This document shows, one piece after another, positions 21,601 through 33,169 of a stretch of 64,000 bases of DNA. Origin of the DNA: Apoderus coryli (Eukaryota; Arthropoda; Insecta; Coleoptera; Attelabidae); assembly GCA_911728435.2 (NCBI GenBank), contig OU452208.1, positions 620,001 to 684,000 on the forward strand. The letters run 5' to 3'. Made by a program: the position numbers and the translations under genes. Each line of letters opens with the position of its first letter. Within the stretch, counting starts at the first letter, position 1. Under the pieces are notes generated by a model. The model made no database searches. It worked only from the letters and a program-made list of their open reading frames with translations, and was not told the origin of the DNA.

Positions 21601-24600
21601 TCACAGTCACAACTAGTTAAAATAGATTATGTCAAATGGTATCGTTTATACAACGTTTAGTTTACAAGTTGTAATGATTTGTAATTGTCGTAACTTTCAA
21701 TGTTGTAGCACAGTATAATAAATAATACAGTATTCTGACTTTCCGCTTGCGAGCCGTCCTGCGCATTTCGTCGCACATGCCGCCATTATGGGTTACAACG
21801 TCACAATAATCACATAGACGTAGATAAATACCGTTCACTCCTGTGTTCAATATATAGTTCATTGTCGGCGTGTACAAGATAAATAAATATTGTGTTTAAA
21901 TCTAAATCTGTGTTTTTGGTATAGTGTTCGTGAGAATTAAGGCTGTTTGATCAGACTCCAAATATAGGTATAAGGCATTCATGATTGTGCACTTATTTCT
22001 TAGTCGATTTGAAAAATTCTTTTTGGATCATAGAAAGAACACTTTAACAGAGGTTTATATAGGAATATAAGTAAAATTTCTTAAAAATTTATTTTGAAGT
22101 CAATATAAATTGTTAAGAATTTTTTTTTATTCCTATATAAACCTCTGTTAAAGTGTTTCTATGATCCAAAAAGAATTTTTCAAATCGATTAAGAAATAAG
22201 TGCACAATCATGAATGCCTTATACCTATATTTGGAGTCTGATCAAACAGCCTTAAAAGGATTTTATTTTTATGAATGTATCTTATGATTAATACAATGAA
22301 CAATCAGGGAGGACATGTGTATGCTGCAAAATGTTGTCCCAATATGCGCTCTAAACATTTTTTTCGCTTCCCCACAGATCCTGTTAGGTGAGTAATAAGT
22401 AAAAATAAAGATGAATACTAGATAATTTTATGTTTATAACAACTATTTGTATAACCGTAAAATTTATATTACGAAATGGCAGTATCTAATATGTTTTTAA
22501 ACTAAATGAAAGTAAAACATAAACACAAGTTGTTTCGTGGCGAGATAGCATGATAACGCAATCAGCTAGGGGTTATATTATTGACAATATATATATATGG
22601 CCCTTGTTTGACTAAAATTGCTGAGAACAGGATTCAGTTGATGCAGAATTCAGGCACACGGCTTGTATGTGGAATTCGTAAGGGTGAAAGAGGTTAGCAA
22701 TAAGATTAAGGAAATCGGCTGATTAAGAATGAAACAACGTCGGATTTTCATTCACTAATTTTGACTAATAAAAATCATCAGATGGAAATAGGCGGAATAC
22801 TTATATGAAAGATTGAAGTTCCGGGGATCGGTGTATAATGTGAATATTCCTCATAAAACTGTCATTACGTCACCGCTAGACTCAACATCAATCTTTGAAC
22901 GGTCATTTTCCTATACGGTTTCAAAATATTACAACGCTTTACCGGAGAATATAAAAAGTTTACAGGGGTTTTCGTTTAAGAGCGCTGTCTGACACGTAAT
23001 GGAACAAATTAATTTGTAAACATAAGCTACCTACTTAATTTGGCCAGCGATGTAAAACTACTTTCAGATAGGTTTAAGCTAAAATATAAGTTACGATTAG
23101 GTTAAGTTAGGAAGCACTGCTTTACTATTATTATTAAAAATCACCCAATCATGTCAAAATTTAACTGCTACCCCCACTCAAGGCTGTTTTCAATCACTAT
23201 GACCAAAGATTAATCTACACAATCTTTGCTATGACATACCACAAATATTTCTGAAATTGACAGTGATATTATTATGTACTTGAATATTTTTACAAAAATG
23301 AAAATACAGCACTGTGGTTAGAAACCGAAAACTATAATTATTCTTAGTCAGGACCTGACTTGTAACCCAAAATGGCGGCGGTATACGTCACAGTTTATTT
23401 CAAAGTGCCAACGTGGAGTCGGAATGCTGAGCATACATTAAAATGCCAACGTGCCGAGCCAATCAGAGCATTTGGGGCGGGGCTTTCCTTGGCGCGCATT
23501 TGAGTTTGAATTTAACCGCTATTCAACTTATTTTATTATACCTAGCTGAAAAACCTTCATTTCGTATATCGGAAAAACGATACTCAAATATATTTATGTA
23601 TAATTTGAAGATACCTATCTACTTTGAAAATCATTTTATGCATTACAGATAGGAAGTCAGGAAATAAAAAAGGCACATTATTCTCAATAGTTTATTTTTA
23701 GCTTTATATATTAAATTATAAACAATGATAATAAATAATAATTACTATGAACATACAAATTAATACAAATACACCACTACCATACATACATATATATTAT
23801 AAGGTATGACACCAAACAAATCTAATATAATATAAATATAATATTATATAAGTCACAATAAGAAAAAATAGTATGTAATGTGAAAAAGTGATATACAATT
23901 AAAAGGAAAGTATCTAAATTGAAATAGTACGCAATCTGAAAAAGTAATATTAGATTTGTTTGGTGTTGAACCTTATAATATACAGGGTGTCCTCCGGTGG
24001 TAGCCCATTAGATTATTTCAGAAACTACTTCGACTTGAATTTTGAAAATTTCAGTGTCTATATTGTCAGATATGCTCTACTCAAATAATATAATAGCAAC
24101 GGCATAGCACTTCCAGTTATACCGGAAGTTGATGGCAACTTTGTTATTTTAAATGGAACACCCTATACAGGGTGGTCCAACTTTTACCTGCATAAATTTC
24201 AGAATCGATAGATAATCGACAGATAATGTGAGTTTGGTTAATAAACTATGTACGAAAAATTCTTCGATACAAAGTTACAGAGTGTTGAAATTTAAGAAAA
24301 AAATTCGAATTTTATTAATATCTTTATAACCAATTGAGATATTTAAATGAAATTTGGTACGTATAGAGAGCTAATCTAGCTTAATTTTGCCATGTAATAA
24401 TATTATTTTTATTTCCACCAGTGGCGTGCGTACGGCTACCGATTGCGATATTTTGAATGAAAAAACAGATACGTCACTGGTTTTTCTCAAAATAAAAATT
24501 ATATCTGCAATCCTTATTCAATTTAAAAGAAAAAAGTACTCTTGGCTTTTTTTCGTTTGACGCAACATTTTCGAGTAAAAAAATAAAAATCGTCTAAATA

Positions 24601-27600
24601 AAATTCTTAGGTCACTTCATAAAGATGGTAGAAAGGCTTACCATTTTAGGCCTGTGCAAGATTTGTTGCCTGAGGACTATGTTAAAACGCGTAACTGCAT
24701 TGCAATTGGTTATTTAATAAAGTTCAAGTAGAAGGAGATTTCCTGCAAAAGGTTTGCTGGACTGATGAAGCTTCATTTACAAGTACTGGTATAACGAATT
24801 ACCACAACTTTCATATTTGGTCATAACACAATCCATACGAAGTGCGAGCGAGAAAGTTTCAACACCAATTCAGTGTGAACGTGTGGCTAGGAGTAATATC
24901 CAATAATCTCCTCGGACCATTCTTTTTACCAGCTAGGGTCTCAGCACAATTGTTTTTAGACTTTGTACAGAATAATGTAAATGATTTAATGGAAGACGTG
25001 CCACTTCATTTACGTGCGAATGGATGGTTTCAAATGGATGGAGCACCAGCACATTTGGGGCGGAATGTGAGAAACTGGATAACAGAGCATTACGGAAATC
25101 AAAGGATTGGCCGTTTCTCTGGAAAAGTCGAAAATAATCATGAGGGACCTATATCTTGGACCCAAGGTCGCCTGACCTGACTCCACTTGATTTCTTTATT
25201 GGGGGCTACCTAAAAGAAAAAGTGTATAGGGTGCCGGTCAGAAACCGCGAAGAATTAGTCTTAAAAATTCAAGAAGCAGCAATTAAGAGCATCAGCAGAA
25301 GATGTCAATTATGTATTGACAATGACGGTAGTCATTTTGGACAGTTTCTGTAAAAAAAACTGTAAAATCTGTTAAAATGTGTAGTGAGATGTTATTTTTA
25401 TGTTGGTTTTCAATACATTTGATTTAGACGATTTTTATTTTTTTACTCGAAAATGTTGCGTCAAACGAAAAAAAGCCAAGAGTACTTTTTTCTTTTAAAT
25501 TGAATAAGGATTGCAGATATATTTTTTATTTTGAGAAAAATCAGTGGTGTATCTGTTTTTTCATTCAAAATATCGCAATCGGTAGCCGTACGCACGCCAC
25601 TGGTGGAAATAAAAATAATATTATTAAATGGCAAAATTCAGCTAGATTAGCTCTCTACACGTACCAAATTTCATTTAAATATCTCAATTGGTTATAAAGA
25701 TATTAATAAAATTCGAATTTTTTTCTTAAATTTCAACACCCTGTAACTTTGTAACGAAGAATTTTTCGTACATAGTTTATTAACCAAACTCACATTATTT
25801 GTCGATTATCTATCGATTCTGAAATTTATGCAGGTAAAAGTTGGACCACCCTGTATATACCCTATATATTATTACATTTTTGGATTCTAAATAACATTTC
25901 AGACATATTTCATGTATCACGTCCTATACCTAACGTCAGTCATTTTTGACTTATATCAAGATTTATGTCAAAATTGACAGTTTAGGGCTTCATAAGAATT
26001 CCTTTTTTTCCTTGTAAATCAGTATTTAATAATTATTTTGCAGGTATTTTCCTATCAGGTGGGATCTTCTTTTTCGAATTGACAAGACATTTTCTGATAA
26101 ATTTATACAGGGTGGTCAAAAAATTATATTGAAAACGGTTTAAGAAAAACAGTTGAAAGTCAATTTTTTCAAATGGAATAGGTATATTATTATTATTTTA
26201 TCTTCCTTAACATTAAAAAATAATGCAATTTTGTAATAGGTTATCACTTTCTAAAATGCATAGTTTTCGAAATATCGTCATTTTAAATTTTTCTGCAGCG
26301 CCTACCGTTGTCTCTCTGGAAGCTAGCTAATTAATTTAGTTAGCCATGAAATTATGGTTATTTTAACGTCAAAGTAAACGTCAAATTAATAAAAATGAAA
26401 AATACTTATTGATATTATAAATTTATTATTAATTCATGGAGAATAAAATAAAGTGATTAATATCACCTGTAGAGTATTAACCGAGAGAAACCCCCATTTG
26501 CTAACGATGACTAGAGAAATTAGGAAGAATTTTGAGAAACATTTAGAGCAGGTTGGGAGGTATACAAATCAAGTATTACAACGAACTAAGACTAAAATTT
26601 AAAATAATACAGCAGAAATGAACAGAAGATTAAACTAAATAAATTTTCAACTAAAAAAAGTTAATCAACTAACGATACAAAAATAATTTAATTGTTCGAT
26701 ATGACCCCCATTTAAAATGACGATATTTCGAAAACTACATTTTAGAAAATGATAACCTATTACAAAATTGCATTATTTTTTAATGCTACGGAAGAAAAAA
26801 TAATAATAATATACCCATGCCATTGGAAAAAATTGACTTTCAACTGTTTTTCTTAAACCGTTTTCAATATAATTTTTTGACCACCCTGTATAAACTAATC
26901 AGAAAATGTCTTGTCAATTCGAAAAAGAAGATCCCACCTGATAAGAAAATACCTGCAAAATAATTATTAAATACTGATTTACAAGGAAAAAACGGAATTC
27001 TTATGGAGCCCTAAACTGTCAATTTTGACATAAATCTTGATATAAGTCAAAAATGACTGACGTTAGGTATAGGACATGATACATGAAATATGTCTGAAAT
27101 CTTATTTAGAATCCAAAAATGTAATAATATATAGGGTGTTTCATTTAAAATAACAAAGTTGCCATCAACTTCCGGTATAACCGGAAGTTGCTATTATATT
27201 ATTTGAGTAGAGCATATTTAACAATATAGACACTGAAATTTTCAAAATTCAATTCGAAGTAGTTTCTGAAATAATCTAATGGGTTACCACCGTAGGACAC
27301 CCTGTATATGTATGTATGGTAGTGGTGTATTTGTATTAATTTGTATGTTCACTGTAATTATTATTTATTATCATTGTGTATAATTTAATATATATAGCTA
27401 AAAATAAACTATTGAGAATAATGTGCCATTTTTATTTCCTGACTTCCTATCTGTAATGCATAAAATGATTTTCAAATTAGATAGGTATCTTCAAATTCTA
27501 CATAAATATATTTGAGTATCGTTTTTCCGATATACGAAATGAAGGTTTTTCAGCTAGGTATAATAAAATAAGTTGAATAGCGGTTAAATTCAAACTCAAA

Positions 27601-30600
27601 TGCGCGCCAAGGAAAGCCCCGCCCCAAATGCTCTGATTGGCTCGGCACGTTGGCATTTTAATGTATGCTGGAATGCTGTACTTATTAATGCTGTGGTTGT
27701 AGTAAGAATAGCGACAGCCTCGGCTATAGTCGTCGGAATTCGGAAACATGTTATTGCGAGAAAATTCAAACTATTGACATAATCGCATATTATATATATG
27801 ATAATTGAAATTTCATTAACTTTATGATATAAAATTATGAAAATATTATTATTATGTCTCTGCTATCAACAAAATTATGCCGTAGTTTGAATTTCCCGCA
27901 ATGCCGTTTCCGAACGTCGACGACTACGGCCGAGTTTTAGTGACAAAAACACTTTTTTGTGAAAGTTCAATTATTTCAACTTTTATGGATTATGCATTAC
28001 GACAAATGGCAATGTAATGTGCGCAGGTCCGCCGGCGAGCTTAAAAAACCAATATAAAATGTAACCTATAAAAAAAGATAAACAGCTTGAATGTCGATTA
28101 TTTCATGGACGTTCCGATTCCTTTTACCATCAGTTTTCATCCATACATTCCTGTGCCCCCCTAGTTACTTCATCCATCTTGCATCTTGATTTTCTTTCTG
28201 TAGAAGGTGTTAGATGTTTATGCGCTTTTCTAGAGGATTGCTCCCTAAAGTTGTATTTTTGTGTAAAGTATATCTCACCCAGATTCACTTTGCTGAGGAC
28301 TTCTACTTATTTTTTTCTCCTAGTACACGCACCTGTCGAGGTAACGGGTGTTCCCTAATCTGGCCGAATAACCCGGAAGTTCAGGCCTCAGAAAAATAAA
28401 CATTATTTTTCTGAGGTTCAGGCCATATAATTGAAGAAGAGGAACTAGGGATGCTAAAATAGTAAAAAGTATCGATTCCGATACCCGTAATTTTTGCTAA
28501 GTATGGATTCTACCGATCTCGTCTAAAAAGTATCGATACTCTTAGGTATCGGCGTTGTCTTTAAAGACAATGGTATCGGCAAAGATTAATCTACACAATA
28601 GATATTCAGCGTATATGGGAAATAAAACAAAAATTGAAACTGTCTCGACACGAGCTACATCTATTAGAAAAACATGCAACCATGGAAATTATGGAAATTG
28701 TAGATGGAGTTATATGTATTGTGTTGAAATAAAATAATCATATGGGCAATGTTAGACAAGGACGAGTATACTTTCCCCTACGAGGTGGGAGTTTGTTTTT
28801 ATATTATAGGTATCATATATGTACTACTGTGCAGCAGTGTTTTTTGTTTAAAATTATATGGTATACGTATACCTATCTACGCAAAGATTAATGTGTATGG
28901 ACGAAAATAAAAGAAATTACTATAATAGTATAAATATACAGGGCTGGTTTATTAAATGTTTTAGACAATAATTTTAAATGACTAAAATAATATTATTTTA
29001 GTCATTTAATTTTAAATTTCGGATATAAGGATGCATCAAAAAGTTATATTTAAATTAACGAAATTTGGCGTTATAGATAGGACTTCCGGTTATTACCTGA
29101 TTCAGTTTTAAGGATCAAACTCAAACAGCAGATTCAACTTGTCGTTAACATTATGAAAAAATAAATCTCAGAGGCGGGTAAATTAAAGGGGCATACAGGC
29201 GTGAAATGCTACCCTAACTTTTTTATGCACATTTTTTGCGTGTGTTTCAATTCGGAGATGTAAAATCTAACAAATTATATACGTAATAAATGTATCCTTC
29301 TGTGATATTGATAGAAAGTCATCGTTATCGCGTAATATCGATTTTAAGAAATGTTAATATTAAAAAGGCTGTGCTTTTTACAAGTTGCTGAAGTAAATAA
29401 GGTTTGAAATTTCCAGCATGACAATAATTATTTAAAAAAATACGGTTTCGAAATGCAGGATGTAAAAAATTAGAATTTTTAATCTGTTTTTAATGAAAAT
29501 TTAAATCTATTGAGAAATATGGTTCAGGGTTTTTGTGAAATGTATTTTACTCCAAAGATTCTACTCATCGATTATAACCGAATTAATTTACTCAAAAATA
29601 TCTATACTAGTAAAATAACACAATTATCACAATTAGGTTCAAATTCTGCAATGCCGAATTGAAAAAAAACTTACAGTCTCCCTAATATTGGTTTTTGTGC
29701 AATGATCATAAAACTTTAAAAAACTAACGATTTATGTAGATTGTATTGTTAACACGTTTCGTAAAAAGCTTTAAAAACCCACCAACAGGGTGTTAAAAGT
29801 ATCACGACAATAACTTTTTTCATGTTTTAACAAGTACAATCGTCTGCTTCAGATTGATCCTTGAAAACTGAATAACAGTTTCTCTATATAAAAAAATAAA
29901 ACTCGTAAATATCATCCCCAAACATTTAATTTGAATACAATTACATAACACCATATTTGAAAGTAAATAAAAAAAAACAGCATTACCTAGTTTGACAGAT
30001 TTGCAAATTGCAAATCAAAGTATCTATGTATACAGGGTGTTGCATAAGTACTTGTACAAACTTTAAAGGGTGATTCTTTGACTAATTTTAAGATACAAAT
30101 TTCATATGTACATGGGTCCGCTACGGCTTGGTTTTCGAGATACAGGTAGTTCAAAAATAATATTATATTTAGGATTATATGCTTGTTCAATAGCATCGCA
30201 ATTTGGTGCAATTCGGGATACAGGTGTATTGATGACACCAGAGCTGTCAAAAGAACTAATAAAAAATACGAAAAATAACAAAATACAAATATCATTCAAA
30301 AGACAACAATGCACATAATAGTCGGTACCAAGCCAAATAGGTAGTAGGTAAATATAGATTTATTTTGTTTCGGGCTTGGGCTTGGCACCGACTTATTGTA
30401 ATCAAAACTACCCACCAAACGGATACATTTAATTTTACGCAGATGCTCAAAATGTTAACTTTCTTTCATTAATAGAGACCTGTGAAGTGACCTTACCTCT
30501 TACGCCCACGTATTAAGTACTAAGTTTCAGTTACCAGTTACAATTTTTTATTTTCCAAGAAAGCGATACGAGATATTTAAAACGGCATTGCGCCGCCCTC

Positions 30601-33124
30601 ATGTATACCTCCGGGGGCGGCATCGAAAATCGCTACACGTCACAAACTTGTAAATGCTTAGAACTACCCCTATATCAAATTTCTATTTTCTATCTTTTTT
30701 GTTTCATACCCAAAGCCCTATTCCTACCGAACTTATTATTTACCCGAAGAAACATTAAAAAGAAGTAAAATTTAAGTACCTAAACCGATAAAGTGGAACT
30801 TATACCTGATGAAGAGACAGACTATTATAATAGGTATACCTAATATAATATAGGTAGCACTGATAATTTTTTTATTATAGGTATTATAAGATCTACATCA
30901 ATCTTGTTACATCTTTGCCACATTGTCTACGTGAAATATTTAGTCAAAAGTATGTTTCTATCTAAAAGCTTTTCATTTAACGATTGTTCGCCACTGATCA
31001 TGGGACTGGTCTAGTCTTGAAACATGTATGACATGGATTAAATATTATTATATTAAATTTAATTCATAGAGATTAGGCTTTTATTTCAATACTGTACTTG
31101 TAATAAATCACCCTGTGTGTTTCTTTTACCGACGAATTGGCAACAGCACGACACACACCACATTCGCTTGTTTTTTTTTCTACCCTCCCTGCGTATCCCC
31201 TCCAGATTAATACAGAATTTCATCAATTTCTCTCTCTGACAATACAGCATTGCCGGTGCATATCTGTTGCAAATGATCTAAATAATTGTTATACGTTGCG
31301 TTTTGTTTTTGATATTAATAAACTACAAAACGGTTTCTGGCTGTGACAATACTGCTCTATGCTTTACACGCTAGTCTACGCCACGTAGTGGCAGGCATAC
31401 TTAGAGATGTTCTGATTTTAATGCATTGGGCTGACTATCTATTGTGTAGATTAATCTTTGGTATCGGTATCGAAAGTACACAACACTTTTAAACATAAAA
31501 CTGCTGAATGTATATTACATTTTGTGTTACATAACATAGGAGAACTATGAAGTATGATGCAAAATTGTGGACAAATTTACAAAATTGTAACATAGAATAA
31601 TGTTTATTGTTTGGTATGGCCCGAACAAAAATAAAAATAATCATGTTGTGTATTATTGCCCGCATCCCGCATGCGCATAATATACAGATTTTGATTGGCT
31701 CGGCACTTCGGTTATGCTTGTTTTTATGACTATATGTTGGATAAACGCTCGTTTTTGTTATGCATTATACACTAAAACTGTGACAAAATTATATTCACTG
31801 CGTTATACATAAAACGTTGGCTAAACCGGGCTTTAGTTCAGTACGAAAGAACAACCCTTATGTATACATACATAAGTATATATTTCAGACTTACCACTTC
31901 AACTTCAATATCACGTTCATCATCCGAACTCATCGACGAACATTCCTTTACCCATGACTTCACCCTGTTCTTTTTGTCCCGATATGATTCTCTGCGACTG
32001 GACGATGCTTGCTTCGAAAGACTTCTACTCACGTTGATTTGTTCAAAAGTGTCATTATGTCGATCCAGCATACCACAGGCGTACGTTTCACACAACATGA
32101 CACTGTTGGATGGCGTATCGTATAATTGTTGAACTTGTGGTGGGGGAATCTCACTTGGTGGTTGTTTTTTGAAAAAACACTTGCAAAACCCTTTCAAGTT
32201 GTGTTTCTGCGACATTAACGGCGGCAAATTGTCAGTATTATAGGCAGTTTGTGCCGGTATGTGTTTTGGTGACCGTTGTACACATGGTGGACCTGTTTCA
32301 GGTGAGGGTTTTGGTGAAATTATTGTATCAGGACGTCGAGGATTTCTACATTAGGACAGAAGAAAGATTGATTTTAAATTTACAATTGTAGTAACTGTAT
32401 ATTATTAAATAATTAGGTACTTGAAATAAATGTCCAATACTAAATTTTTTAATATTTATTAAACTGAATAACATAATCTAACTGTGTTCTTATTCCTATC
32501 TCTTAAACTTATTCTCGCGAAGTGTATTTCCCCTAAACTGAACAGAAGCACAGTGTAATAAATAATACAGTATTCTGACTTTCCGCTTGTGAGCCGTCCT
32601 GCGCATTTCGTCGCGCATGCCGCCATTATGGGTTACAACGTCACAATAATCACATAGACGTAGAAAAATACCGTTCACTCCTGTGTTCAATATATAGTTC
32701 ATTGTCGGCGTGTACGAGATAAATAAATATTGTGTTTAAATCTAATTCTGTGTTTTGCGTTTTTGGTATAGTGTTCGTGAGAATTAAAAGGATTTTATTT
32801 TTATTAAGGTATCTTATGATTCATACAATGAATAATCAGGGAGGACATGTGTGTGCTGCAAAATGTTGTCCCAATAAGCGGTACACTTGCTCTAAACATT
32901 TTTTTCGCTTCCCCACAGATCCTGTTAGGTGAGTAATAAGTAAAAATAAAGATGAATACTAGATAATTTTACGTTTATAACAACTATTTTTATAACCGTA
33001 AAATTTATATTACGAAATGGCAGTATCTAATATGTTTTTAAACTAAATGAAAGTAAAACATAAACACAAGTTGTCTCGTGACGAGATAGCATGATAACGC
33101 AATCAGCTAGGGGTTATATTATTG

Positions 33125-33169
<45 letters not shown>

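Larger units (their letters stand above)
23983..27304. mobile_element. Mariner-type foldback element (CAGGGTGTCC ends)
   Basis: It starts CAGGGTGTCCTCCGGTGGTA and ends with the inverse, both next to TA. Its arms are long inverted repeats (about 23983-24165 joined to 25856-26105, against 26891-27304). Two further elements sit inside it at 24169-25853 and 26106-26888. No protein of its own is seen. Confidence 0.75.
23430..27669. mobile_element. Mutator-like element with 365-bp inverted repeats
   Basis: The terminal arms (23430-about 23795 and about 27305-27669) are nearly identical inverted repeats starting AGCATACATTAAAATGCCAA. A perfect 9-bp duplication GGAATGCTG (23421-23429 and 27670-27678) flanks it; P2b has this sequence once. 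A 9-bp TSD with long TIRs fits the Mutator superfamily. No Mutator transposase is present; the interior is taken up by other elements. Confidence 0.85.
21709..27695 (+). mobile_element. P-type transposon P2a, carrying nested insertions
   Basis: The ends are imperfect inverted repeats (left CACAGTATAATAAATAATAC, right in the other sense CACAGCATTTATTAAGTACA) followed by ATTCYGAC. A 7-bp duplication GTTGTAG lies at 21702-21708 and 27696-27702. Its sister P2b is at 32549-35008. It holds a THAP first exon and an old LINE 3' fragment, and was later hit by a TTAA foldback, a P-like element now excised, and a Mutator-like element. Assignment to the P superfamily rests on THAP, the CA...TG ends and the short TSD. 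Confidence 0.82.

Noticed and set aside
30106..30318. Overlapping frames on both strands near 30.1-30.3 kb
   Set aside because: No motif and only moderate length; a repeat end (ACAGGGTGTTGC) lies beside them, so probably repeat-derived.
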